A DNA stretch of 64,000 nucleotides from Oxalobacteraceae bacterium UBA6018 (lineage in GTDB: Bacteria > Pseudomonadota > Gammaproteobacteria > Burkholderiales > Burkholderiaceae_D). Shown here one piece after another: positions 18,490-26,938 of the stretch (positions within the stretch are counted from its first letter, which is position 1; every line of letters begins with the position of its first letter). The position numbers were made by a program, and so were the translations under genes. Location of the stretch: the NCBI GenBank assembly GCA_002428015.1, contig DIZW01000073.1, forward strand, positions 1 to 64,000. The letters are read 5' to 3'. The notes beneath the pieces were generated by a model, which saw nothing but the letters and a program-made list of their open reading frames with translations, had not been told where the DNA came from and made no database searches.

Positions 18490-19466
18490 GCGCGATGAAC
18501 GGCCCCTATTTCATCGAGACGCTGGCGCGCAACGGCGACGTGCTGCACCGCCACCGGATCGACACCTTGCCGATCCGGCTAGGACGCGGCTACGACAACG
18601 ACTTCATCCTCGACGACGCCTACGCGGCGCCGTGCCACGCGATCATCGAGGCCGACGACGCCGGCCAGCTGGTCATGCGCGACCTGGGCACGGTCAATGG
18701 CGTCATCCACCGCGGCAAGCGCAGCGCCAGCGTGGCCGTCGGCGGCGATACCGTGATCCGCCTGGGGCACACCAACCTGCGCGTGCGCGGTGCCGATTTT
18801 CCGGTCCCGGCCGAGCAGCTCGACCGCACCCTGCACGCCTGGGAAGGCGCCATGCCGGGCGTGGCCGGCATGCTGATGATCTGCGTGTTCTCGCTATTTA
18901 CCATGTGGCTGAGCGACACCCAGTCGTTCCAGCTGATCCGCTACCTGCAGGCGCTGGCCTACGGCGTGGCCGCGGGCCTGGTATGGAGCGGCGCCTGGGC
19001 CGTCGCCAACCGCCTGTTCGGACGCCACGCGCGCCTGGGCCGGCACTTGTTCATCTTCGGCTGCGGCGTCATGTCGCTGACCTTGTACAAGGTGGTTTCG
19101 AGCAGCATGGCCTACGCATTCTCGCTCGACGCCCTGACCCGCTACGGCTCGCACATGGCGATCCTGATCGTGGCCGGCGTGGTCGCCTTCCACCTCGGCA
19201 CCGTCAAGCCGTATCAACGGCGGCGCCTGGTCACGGTGGGTCTGGCGCTGGCGATGCTGGGATCGGGCCTGACCCTGATCAGCAACGAGCAGCGCCGCGG
19301 ACGCCTGGCCGACGACCTGTACATGACGGCGCTGCTGCCGCCGGCGATGCGCGTGAGCCCGGACCACAGCGTCGACGAGTTCATGGACAAGGTGGGCGGC
19401 TTGAAGGCAGGACTGGACCAGGAGCGCACCAGCAAGGTCAAGGATGACGCCGTCGACGAGGACTGA
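18486..19466 (+). CDS. FHA domain integral membrane protein
   Basis: 326 residues. An N-terminal FHA domain (about 20-100) reads IRLGRGYDNDFILDD, then CHAIIEADD and RDLGTVNGV, keeping the R, S/H and N positions used for phosphothreonine binding in variant form. About six hydrophobic segments follow (from about residue 125 to 265), then a charged cytoplasmic tail. It would place a phosphopeptide-reading head at the inner membrane. No Ser/Thr kinase gene lies in the window. It is sandwiched between the protease and the LytS kinase with overlapping frames on both sides. Confidence 0.85.
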   Translation: MSAMNGPYFIETLARNGDVLHRHRIDTLPIRLGRGYDNDFILDDAYAAPCHAIIEADDAGQLVMRDLGTVNGVIHRGKRSASVAVGGDTVIRLGHTNLRVRGADFPVPAEQLDRTLHAWEGAMPGVAGMLMICVFSLFTMWLSDTQSFQLIRYLQALAYGVAAGLVWSGAWAVANRLFGRHARLGRHLFIFGCGVMSLTLYKVVSSSMAYAFSLDALTRYGSHMAILIVAGVVAFHLGTVKPYQRRRLVTVGLALAMLGSGLTLISNEQRRGRLADDLYMTALLPPAMRVSPDHSVDEFMDKVGGLKAGLDQERTSKVKDDAVDED

Positions 19467-20529
19467 GCCGCGCGCGGCGGCCGCGCGCACCCGCGCCGTG
19501 CTGGGCGTGGCCTGGCTGCTGTTCTGGGCCCTGATGGTCAGCGTCGCGGTGCAGGATTACGTGCGCGGCAAGGGCACCGCCCTGTGGCAGCCGGTGCTGT
19601 GGGAAACCACCTCGATGCTGACCGCGACCCTGCTGGTGCTCGTGCATCGCCGCTTCACGCGCCGCTTTGACTACCTGCTGGCGTGGCCGTGGCGCTGGTT
19701 CGGCCTGCGCGCCCTGATCCTGCCGCTGTACTGGATCACCTTCGTGCCGCTGGCGTTCGGCATGCGCCACGCGGTCTACGCCCTGGCGGGCGCGGTTTAC
19801 CACCACCCCGGCTGGGGCGAGGTGTTCGTGTACGAGTCGCTCAAGCTGACCATCTTCGTGAGCATGTTCACGCTGATCGAATTCGGCATCCTGTCCTACC
19901 TGGAGCTGCTGGACCAGAAGCTGCGCGCCGAGCAGGCCAACGCGCTGCTGCGCCAGGCCCAGTTGCGCCGCCTGACGCAGCAGATGCAGCCGCACTTCCT
20001 GTTCAACGCGCTCAACACGATTTCCTCCTTGATGCATTCGGACGTGGACAAGGCCGACGCCGTCCTGATCCAGCTGGGCGAGGTGCTGCGCGCCACGCTC
20101 GACGTGAGCGAGCTGCATGAGGCGCCGCTGGCGACCGAGCTGCGTCTGGTGCGCGGCTATGCACGCGTGATGGAGGAGCGCTACGCCGACCGGGTCGCCA
20201 TCGCGTGGGACATCGACGACCAGGCGCTGGCCTGCGCGGTGCCGGTGATGAGCCTGCAGCCGCTGGTGGAGAACGTCTTCAAGCACACCGTCGAACGGCG
20301 CCGCCAGCCGGTGCGTATCGTGGTGCGCGCCGCGCGCGACGGAGCGATCCTGACGCTGTCGGTGCAGGACGACGGCGGCACCCTGGACCTGGACGCGGTG
20401 CCCGGCATTGGCCTGGCCAATCTGCGCGCACGCCTGGACGCGCTGTACCAGGGCGCGGCCAGCCTGGAGCTGCGCCAGCTGGAGCCGCTTGGCGTGCGCG
20501 CCGACCTGACGCTGCCATGCGCGCGCTGA
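19444..20529 (+). CDS. LytS/YehU-type sensor histidine kinase
   Basis: 361 residues. Four or so N-terminal membrane segments (VLGVAWLLFWALMV and others up to about residue 150) lead to a coiled stretch and the His_kinase domain. The phospho-acceptor His lies in QQMQPHFLFNALNTISSL, the diagnostic box of this family. The ATPase part has SLQPLVENVFKH and GIGLANLRARL. It overlaps the FHA gene by 23 bp and the response regulator by 13 bp, so the three are one translational unit. The partner regulator is the LytTR protein at 20517. Confidence 0.93.
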   Translation: MTPSTRTEPRAAAARTRAVLGVAWLLFWALMVSVAVQDYVRGKGTALWQPVLWETTSMLTATLLVLVHRRFTRRFDYLLAWPWRWFGLRALILPLYWITFVPLAFGMRHAVYALAGAVYHHPGWGEVFVYESLKLTIFVSMFTLIEFGILSYLELLDQKLRAEQANALLRQAQLRRLTQQMQPHFLFNALNTISSLMHSDVDKADAVLIQLGEVLRATLDVSELHEAPLATELRLVRGYARVMEERYADRVAIAWDIDDQALACAVPVMSLQPLVENVFKHTVERRRQPVRIVVRAARDGAILTLSVQDDGGTLDLDAVPGIGLANLRARLDALYQGAASLELRQLEPLGVRADLTLPCAR

Positions 20530-21233
20530 TCGTCGACGACGAGCGCCCCGCGCGCGACAAGCTGCACCGGCTGCTGGCGCAGGAAGCCGATGTGAGCGCG
20601 TTGGCCCACGCCTGCGACGGCGTCGAGGCGCTGCGGCAGGTCGCGGCCTTCGCGCCGGACGTGATGTTCCTGGACGTCCAGATGCCCGAGGTGAGCGGCT
20701 TCGACGTGGCCGCGTCGCTGCCCTCGCCCGCGCCGCTGATCGTGTTCGCCACCGCCTACGACGAGTACGCGCTGCGCGCCTTCGACAGCAACGCCATCGA
20801 CTACCTGCTCAAGCCTTACGACCAGGAGCGCCTGCGGCGCGCACTGGGACGCGTACGCGAGCGTCTGGCCACGCGCACGCTAGCTCCGCCACTGCCGCCC
20901 GGCGCCGGCCACGCGCCACGCCACCTGCTGGTCACCGAGCGAGGAGTGACCAGCGTGGTGCCCATCGCGCAGATTGGCTGGATCGAGACGGCGGACAATT
21001 ACGTGGTGCTGCACACGGCGCATGCGCGGCCGCTGCTGCGCCAGACGCTGGCCGGCCTGCTCAACCAGCTGGCGCCCGCTTTCGTGCGCTGCCATCGGCG
21101 CGCGGCCGTGCAAATCGGCTGGATCGAGAACGTGGTGGCGCTTGACAAGGGCGACGCCGAACTGGTGCTGCGCGGCGGGATGCGGGTGCCGTGCAGCCGC
21201 CAGTATCGCGCCGCCGTCATGGAGCGGCTGTAA
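20517..21233 (+). CDS. LytTR-family response regulator
   Basis: 238 residues from the ATG at 20517. The receiver domain (1-120) has IVDDERPARDKL, the phospho-acceptor Asp in VMFLDVQMPEVSG and a KP pair in DYLLKPYD. A linker leads to a LytTR DNA-binding domain (about 140-238; IGWIETADNYVVLHT, FVRCHRRAAVQI). It should bind DNA when phosphorylated by the overlapping LytS-type kinase. Likely targets would include the local operon or the downstream acyltransferase gene, but no binding-site pair was identified in the 276-bp gap that follows. Confidence 0.94.
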   Translation: MRALIVDDERPARDKLHRLLAQEADVSALAHACDGVEALRQVAAFAPDVMFLDVQMPEVSGFDVAASLPSPAPLIVFATAYDEYALRAFDSNAIDYLLKPYDQERLRRALGRVRERLATRTLAPPLPPGAGHAPRHLLVTERGVTSVVPIAQIGWIETADNYVVLHTAHARPLLRQTLAGLLNQLAPAFVRCHRRAAVQIGWIENVVALDKGDAELVLRGGMRVPCSRQYRAAVMERL

Positions 21234-21509
21234 GGTCGGCCGTCGTTCGGCGTCGACTGCAACGGTTACCTTGGGCGAGCGTTGGCCGCGCCGGGGCTGC
21301 GACGCTGTAATCCCGTACTCACTGCGACCGTTACGTTGACGCGCCTTGCCTGCGGCTATATCGTCTGCGGTGCTCGGCATTTGTTGCGGCCTGCGCGCGG
21401 CGCCCGCTGGCCGACTCGCCCCGCCGCGCGCCCGGTTCGCCCCATTCGACTTTATCGGCCACGCGCGGCGTCATAACCTGGCAGGGTTATTCACCCACCC
21501 ATACATGCC

Positions 21510-22709
21510 ATGACAACCGCTCCTGCCCGGCTTTTCTTCCTCGACTGGGTCCGCATTCTCGCCTTCTTCTTGCTGATCGTATTTCACACGGGGATGTACT
21601 ACGTGACCTGGGACTGGCACGTCAAAAGTCCCTTCGCCAGCGATGCCATTGAACCGTTCATGATGCTGTCCTCGCCGTGGCGCCTGGGTCTGCTGTTCAT
21701 GGTCTCCGGCGTGGCGTCGAGCTTCATGCTGACGCGAATGAGCGCGGCCAGTTTCCTGCGCATGCGCAGCGGACGGCTGCTGATGCCGCTGCTGTTTGGC
21801 ATGCTCGTGATCGTGCCGCCGCAGTCGTATTGCGAGGTGATCGAAAAGCTCGCCTACGCCGGGAGCTACGCGGACTTCATGAAGCTATACCTGAGCGGCT
21901 ATCATGGTTTTTGCCGCGGCAGCGACTGCCTGATCCTGCCCACCTGGAATCACCTGTGGTTCCTGCCCTATCTGTGGCTGTACACGATGGTGCTGGGCAT
22001 GGCGACGCTGATCCTGGGTGCGCGCATGGACAAGCTGGCCGCGCGCGTGGCGCAGCTGCTCACCGGCTGGCGCATCATCGCCGTGCCGGCCGCGATCCTG
22101 GCCGCCCTGCGGCTGCTCCTGGCGGACCGCTTCCACACGACCCACGCCTTCATCGACGACTGGTATGAGCACGCCGCCTTCCTGTTCCTGTTTCTGCTGG
22201 GCGCGATGCTGGCACGGCAGCGCAGCTTCTGGCCGCGGCTGGACAGCGTGCGCTGGAGCGCCCTCGGTATCGCATTGAGCTGCTGGGCCGCGCTGACGGT
22301 GTTCTACCACTTGCCTGCGCCGTTCTGGGCGCTGCCCGAGATGGGTCTGTGGCGCCTGCTGATGCAGGCCGTGTATTCGCTGTGCAGCTGGAGCGCCATC
22401 GTCGCGGTCTGCGCGTTCGCCCAGCGCCATTTGAATCATGACAGCGCGCAGCGGCGCTACCTTACCGAAGCAGTGTTTCCTGTGTACATATTGCATCAGA
22501 CGCTGATCGTGACGATCGCCCATCTGATCAAGCCGGCGCGCCTCGCCCCGGCACCGGAAGCACTGGTATTGATCGTGCTGACGACCTGCCTGAGCTTCGG
22601 CGGCTTCGAACTGGTACGCCGCTTCTCACCGTTGCGGCCATGGTTCGGGCTGGCGCGGGCTCGGCCCTTGAATGCGCCGCAGGCGAGCGGCACTGTGGTC
22701 CCCACCTGA
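21510..22709 (+). CDS. acyltransferase family membrane protein
   Basis: 399 residues with about ten membrane segments. The start RLFFLDWVRILAFFLLIVFHTGMYY carries the Arg and His typical of the acyltransferase-3 fold (PF01757). WNHLWFLPYLWLY and VYILHQTLIVTIAH are also conserved. Such proteins transfer acyl groups to glucans, exopolysaccharide or lipids at the inner membrane; the substrate is not readable. It follows the LytTR regulator on the same strand after a 276-bp gap, so it may be separately transcribed. Confidence 0.88.
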   Translation: MTTAPARLFFLDWVRILAFFLLIVFHTGMYYVTWDWHVKSPFASDAIEPFMMLSSPWRLGLLFMVSGVASSFMLTRMSAASFLRMRSGRLLMPLLFGMLVIVPPQSYCEVIEKLAYAGSYADFMKLYLSGYHGFCRGSDCLILPTWNHLWFLPYLWLYTMVLGMATLILGARMDKLAARVAQLLTGWRIIAVPAAILAALRLLLADRFHTTHAFIDDWYEHAAFLFLFLLGAMLARQRSFWPRLDSVRWSALGIALSCWAALTVFYHLPAPFWALPEMGLWRLLMQAVYSLCSWSAIVAVCAFAQRHLNHDSAQRRYLTEAVFPVYILHQTLIVTIAHLIKPARLAPAPEALVLIVLTTCLSFGGFELVRRFSPLRPWFGLARARPLNAPQASGTVVPT

Positions 22710-22726
22710 TCGGCGCATTAGGCACG

Positions 22727-22760
22727 CACGGCGCTTCCCTGCGCCGTGGCCCCCGCTTTT
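22727..22760 (+). terminator. candidate terminator between convergent genes
   Basis: The 8-bp stem CACGGCGC/GCGCCGTG (22727-22734 with 22741-22748) has a 6-base loop and is followed after 8 bases by TTTT. It lies between the convergent acyltransferase and phasin genes. The T-run is set back from the stem, so strength is uncertain. Confidence 0.5.
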
Positions 22761-22795
22761 ATGAATCAACAGTCCTTGCCATCGGCCCCCTGGAA

Positions 22796-23434
22796 TTAGC
22801 TCCCCTTGCTGGCACCGGTTTGGGTGCCAGCCTTGGCGCCTTGCCCGCCCGCGCTCACCGAGGCGCCGCCCTGCATGCTGCCCGCGCCGCCATGGACTTC
22901 GCCACCGACGCTGGCGCCCTGGCCGGCGCTCTGCATGCTGCCACGTGCGCCAGCGCTGCCGTTGCCACGGCGCGCACTATCGATCGTGAACGGATCGCGG
23001 AAACGGTTCATGACGTCTTGCTGGGAGCGCATGCTGCGTTCGGTTTCCTCGGTCGCCACGCGGGCCACTTCGTCGGCCAGCGCACGTGCGGTGCGGGCCG
23101 TTTCCTGCACATGTTCTTCGGTGACACGGGCCAGGTCGACCTGGGTGTCGGCGGCCACGCGCGAAATATGCTGCTGGTAGGCGCGCAGTTTTTCGGTGGT
23201 GGGTTGGGCGCGCGCCGCGGCCGCGCTGATGGCGTCGGTCTGGCGGTCGGCGGTGAGGATTTGCTGGCCGGCGATGCTGGTTTCCTCGAGCATGGTCTGG
23301 GTCAGCTGGATGTTCAGATCGCACAGATCCTGGAATGAACGGAACAGCGACTTGGACATGTCATTGAAGAAGGAGACCTGCGCATCCAGGTGGGTACGCA
23401 CTGCAGGGGTAACGGATTGGGAAAATGGATACAT
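22796..23434 (-). CDS. phasin family protein
   Basis: 212 residues from the ATG at 23434, with GAGGCG upstream. The first ~145 residues are amphipathic helix typical of phasins (VTPAVRTHLDAQVSFFNDMSKSLFRSFQDLCDLNIQLTQ...), proteins that coat polyhydroxyalkanoate granules. The last ~60 residues are a Gly/Ala/Ser/Gln-rich low-complexity tail (GSMQSAGQGASVGGEVHGG...). A longer start at 23593 would add unrelated residues. No PHA synthase gene is adjacent in this window. Confidence 0.85.
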   Translation of the reverse strand: MYPFSQSVTPAVRTHLDAQVSFFNDMSKSLFRSFQDLCDLNIQLTQTMLEETSIAGQQILTADRQTDAISAAAARAQPTTEKLRAYQQHISRVAADTQVDLARVTEEHVQETARTARALADEVARVATEETERSMRSQQDVMNRFRDPFTIDSARRGNGSAGARGSMQSAGQGASVGGEVHGGAGSMQGGASVSAGGQGAKAGTQTGASKGS

Positions 23435-23796
23435 TGAGCGCCTCGAATAAGTGTTAAAGAAAATGTAAAGCGAAATCGGGAACGAGCGGACGAATAAACG
23501 ATGCGCCGCGCGCCGCCGTAGCGTGGATGCTGAAAACCTGCCTGCCGGAATTTCTCGACGAACGCGGCAGCGGGCCATCAGCACGAGGTACAAGCCTAGG
23601 GCCTCACACTTTTGCGAGCTTGATCCTGCTCAAACATGCTCGGCTCGCGTACCGGGGTGGCGAGCGCGCGTGCCGTCATGGTGCAGCGCTGCCGCGATGC
23701 ACCGGAATGGTTCATGTTGCACAGCCAAACGGCGCGCCGGCGGTGGCTTGGAACTTGCATGCAACATCTTTATTACGTTCGCCTCCGACAATCCTC
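23435..23796. other. intergenic between phasin and truncated transposase
   Basis: 362 bp upstream of both divergent genes. The 60 bases next to the phasin gene are AT-rich and should hold its promoter. I see no TnsA-like coding sequence and no clear transposon end repeats. An in-frame extension of the transposase fragment up to 23527 has no family resemblance. Confidence 0.5.
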
Positions 23797-24588
23797 ATGC
23801 TCATCAAAAACGATCTTTTGCATTACGCGGCGCCGTCGCCGCGCACCGTCCGCGTGCTGTGGATCGACCGCGCGCGCACTGTCGCCTACGTGTACGAACT
23901 GGGAACGCGGGCCGCCCATCCACAGCTGGTGCCGTTCGAAGCCCTGCTGGCGGACGTGGCGGCGCGGCGCGCGCGCCTGCTGCTGAGCGACCCGTTCTTG
24001 CCGCGCATCGACCCGGCCAGCGTGCCGCCGCGTTACCGTGAAATACGCGACCGGGCTTGGGAAGTGGTGGCCCCGCTGGTGACGCGCGAGCCGGAAATCT
24101 ACCAGGCGCACCTACGTGGACGCCTGGTGGCGCAGCAACAAGAACTGCACCGCGTGGCGCACCCGTCGGTGTATCGCTACCTGCGCCGTTACTGGGAGCG
24201 TGGGCAGACCTTGAACGCGCTGTTGCCGGACTACGCCAATTCCGGGGCGCCCGGAAAGACACGCTCCGCCAATGCCGACGTCAAGCGCGGGCGCCCGCGC
24301 AAGGACGGCAATGCCGGCGTGAATGCCGACGCGCAGGTGCGCGCGACGTTCCGCAACGCCGTGCTGCGCTACGCGGCCACCCACGAGCGCTTCTCGCGGC
24401 GCGGCGCCTACCGCCAGATGATCGAGGAATGTTATAGCGAACGCGACCAGGACGCGCTGCCCAGCTTCGGGCAGTTCAGCTATTGGATCGAGCGCGACCG
24501 CGGAGCCGGCCACGCGGCCCGCCCGCGACAGCCGGGTGTGGGCGGATCCGTGCCGTCAAGCGCGGCACGAGCGGCGGCGCAGCGCTAG
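23797..24588 (+). pseudogene. N-terminal fragment of a TnsB/Mu-type (Tn7-like) transposase
   Basis: 263 residues from the ATG at 23797. LRVLWID-like opening, then YRYLRRYWERGQTLNALLPDY, NSGAPGKTR, KRGRPRK and GVNADAQVRATFRNAVLRY match the N-terminal DNA-binding region of Tn7-like TnsB proteins (Mu transposase family). FGQFSYWIERD is the segment just before the catalytic core. The frame then ends; the DDE catalytic domain and C-terminus (about 400 more residues) are absent. No tnsA, tnsC or tniQ neighbour is present. This is therefore a truncated remnant, unless the DNA-binding part has been kept for another role. Confidence 0.75.
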
Positions 24589-24621
24589 CGCGGCGCGCTC
24601 CGGCCCGCCGCGCGATGATAC

Positions 24622-25173
24622 CTAGTCGGCGTGGCGCTCGACCCAGGCGGCGAAGGCGTCGATGAACTTCTGCAGGAAGGCCTTGGTGCTGTCGTTGGTC
24701 AGGGTATCGCCGTCGAACTGGTCGCCGATGTGGTTGACGTAGGCTTCGGGCTGCTGCATGGCCGGCATGTTGAGGAACACCAGCGACTGGCGCAGGTGGT
24801 GGTTGGCACCGAAGCCGCCGATGGCGCCCGGCGACACGCTCACCACCGCGCACGGCTTGCCGGCCCAGGCGCTATGCCCGTACGGCCGCGAGCCGACATC
24901 GATGGCGTTCTTGAGAGGCGCCGGCACCGAGCGGTTGTACTCGGGCGTGCAGAACAGCACCCCGTCGACGCCCTTGATCTTCTCGCGGAACTCGGTGTAG
25001 GTGGCCGGCGGATTGTCGTCGTCATCCTGGTTGTACAGGGCCAGCTGGCCGATCTCGACAATCTCCATGTCCAGCGTGGGCGGCGCCAACAGCATCAGCG
25101 TCTTGGCCACCTTGCGGTTGAAGGACTCCTTGCGCAAGCTGCCAATGATCACTGCAATCTTTCTCGAAGCCAT
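24622..25173 (-). CDS. NADPH-dependent FMN reductase (ChrR/quinone reductase-like)
   Basis: 183 residues of flavodoxin-like fold. The FMN phosphate loop is IIGSLRKESFNRKVA, and the isoalloxazine-side motif is TPEYNRSVPAPLKNAID, both diagnostic of the NADPH_FMN_red family. Such enzymes reduce quinones, chromate or azo compounds in the cytoplasm. A GAAAGGAAC ribosome site precedes the ATG. It is monocistronic, convergent with the transposase remnant. Confidence 0.93.
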   Translation of the reverse strand: MASRKIAVIIGSLRKESFNRKVAKTLMLLAPPTLDMEIVEIGQLALYNQDDDDNPPATYTEFREKIKGVDGVLFCTPEYNRSVPAPLKNAIDVGSRPYGHSAWAGKPCAVVSVSPGAIGGFGANHHLRQSLVFLNMPAMQQPEAYVNHIGDQFDGDTLTNDSTKAFLQKFIDAFAAWVERHAD

Positions 25174-25268
25174 AAACGTTCCTTTCAGGGTTGTCGGGGG
25201 TGCGCAACATCAAGCACCGGAAATCTTAACAAGTTTCTCACAATCGTGTTGCCCCAATGGATGCGCCC

Positions 25269-26171
25269 TCAGCGGCCCAGCCAGGCGCGGTAGAAGTCGA
25301 TGAAGGCGCGCACCTGGGGCGGCACGTGGCGACCCGGCGGCAGCACCGCGTACAGGCCGCCGCGCGCCAGCGACCAGGCGGGCAGCAGCTTGACCAGGGC
25401 GCCCCGCGCCAGCGCGCCCTGCAGCGTCATTTCTTCCAGCACGCTGATGCCGGCACCGCCTTCGAGCAGCGCCAGCAAGGTGCTGGGTGAATCGGCCTGG
25501 ATGCGCGCGTTCATGTGCACCACCACGTCCTTGACCCCGGCGCGGCTGAACTTCCAGGTGCGCGGCGCGGCCAGCAGCGACAGGGCGATCCAGGCGTGGC
25601 GCGCGAGCTGCTCGGGACGGGTCGGACGTCCGTGCAGCTTGAGGTAGGACGGCGCGGCCACCACGTGCTGGGCGAATTCACCGAGCTTGATGGCGCGCTC
25701 GGACGAGTCGCGCAGCCAGCCCATGCGAAACGACAGATCGATCCCCTCGCCCACCATGTCGGCCACGCGGTCGGCGCTGCGCAGGTCGACCTGCAGGCGC
25801 GGGTGCAGCGCCGCGAACGCCGCCAGCGCGGGCGCGATCGACTGGGCGGCCTGCAGCACCGTGCTTGAAATACGCAGCACGCCGGACAGCTCGCCGTCGG
25901 TGCTGGCGGCCTGGCTCAAGGCCTCGTTCAGGGAGCGCAGCAGGGGCTGGCACTGGGCATGCAGGGCGCGCCCGGCGTCGGTCAGGCTGACCTGGCGCGT
26001 AGTACGGGCGAACAGCGCCACGCCCAGCTGGCGCTCCAGGCGCGCGACCTGCACGCTGATCCTGGCCTTGGCCACGCCCAGGCGGTCGGCCGCCGCGGTG
26101 AAGCTGCCGGCGGCGGCGACGGCGTCGAAGATGGTCAGGCTGTTGAGATCGATCTGGTCGGCGGAGGGCAT
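25269..26171 (-). CDS. LysR-family transcriptional regulator
   Basis: 300 residues. The helix-turn-helix reads LNSLTIFDAVAAAGSFTAAADRLGVAKARISVQVARLERQLG; the effector domain has LSGVLRISSTVLQAA and QADSPSTLLALLEGGAGISVL. It is of the CrgA/DmlR-like group often seen next to oxidoreductases. It is divergent from the NAD(P)-binding protein gene at 26280, its probable target. Confidence 0.92.
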   Translation of the reverse strand: MPSADQIDLNSLTIFDAVAAAGSFTAAADRLGVAKARISVQVARLERQLGVALFARTTRQVSLTDAGRALHAQCQPLLRSLNEALSQAASTDGELSGVLRISSTVLQAAQSIAPALAAFAALHPRLQVDLRSADRVADMVGEGIDLSFRMGWLRDSSERAIKLGEFAQHVVAAPSYLKLHGRPTRPEQLARHAWIALSLLAAPRTWKFSRAGVKDVVVHMNARIQADSPSTLLALLEGGAGISVLEEMTLQGALARGALVKLLPAWSLARGGLYAVLPPGRHVPPQVRAFIDFYRAWLGR

Positions 26172-26279
26172 GGCGATTGATAGAAAATTGAGAACAATGA
26201 ATTGTCGTTCTTTGCGTTTATCTTATCAATACAAACTGTCATGATCTGCCCATCGACTACCACCACAAGGAGCAGCAGC
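26172..26279. promoter_or_regulatory. divergent LysR/oxidoreductase promoter region
   Basis: 108 bp of AT-rich sequence with the inverted repeat ACAAT-GA-ATTGT near 26193-26204, a possible LysR operator. An AAGGAG ribosome site precedes the downstream ATG at 26280. Confidence 0.4.
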
Positions 26280-26918
26280 ATGAAGATCGCACTCATCGGC
26301 GCCACTGGATTCACCGGCTCGGCCATCCTGCAAGAACTGGCGGCGCGCGGCCACGAGGTGACCGCCCTGGCCAGCCGCCCGGACGCGGTCGCGCCCCACG
26401 CGCAGGTGACGGCGCAGGCCGCCGACGTGATGGACACGGCGGCGCTGGCGGCCAGCCTGCGCGGCGCCGACGCGGTCATCTCGGCCTTCAGCGGGCACCG
26501 CCAGGACGACGTGCTGGGCTACTACATGAAGGGTATCCGCAGCATCGTGGCGGCGGTCAAGGCGGCCCAGGTGGCGCGCCTGCTGCTGGTGGGCGGCGCC
26601 GGCTCGCTCGAGGTGGCCGACGGCGTGCAGCTGCTCGACACGCCGGACTTTCCGGCCGCCTACAAACCGACCGCGGAAGGCGCGCGCCAGGCACTGGCCC
26701 TGCTGCGCGACCAGGCGGTGCTGGACTGGACTGTGCTCAGCCCGTCCTCGCAGCTGCTGCCCGGCGCGCGCACCGGCGTCTACCGCGTCGGCAGCGACCG
26801 CCTGCTGGTCGACGCCGAGGGCGTGAGCGCGATCTCGGTGGGCGACCTGGCCGCGGCGATGGTCGACGAGGTCGAACACCCGCGCCACCGGCGCCAGCGC
26901 TTCACCGCCGGCTATTGA
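26280..26918 (+). CDS. NAD(P)H-binding SDR-type protein
   Basis: 212 residues from the ATG at 26280, chosen because AAGGAG lies just upstream and the Rossmann motif starts at once (KIALIGATGFTGSAI). The fold is of the NmrA/YwnB-like atypical SDR group (NAD_binding_10): LLLVGGAGSLEV and WTVLSPSSQL. These proteins bind NAD(P) and may act as reductases or redox sensors; the substrate is unknown. It is paired with a divergent LysR gene. Confidence 0.9.
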   Translation: MKIALIGATGFTGSAILQELAARGHEVTALASRPDAVAPHAQVTAQAADVMDTAALAASLRGADAVISAFSGHRQDDVLGYYMKGIRSIVAAVKAAQVARLLLVGGAGSLEVADGVQLLDTPDFPAAYKPTAEGARQALALLRDQAVLDWTVLSPSSQLLPGARTGVYRVGSDRLLVDAEGVSAISVGDLAAAMVDEVEHPRHRRQRFTAGY

Positions 26919-26938
26919 GTGCTGGCCGCGCGCAGCCG

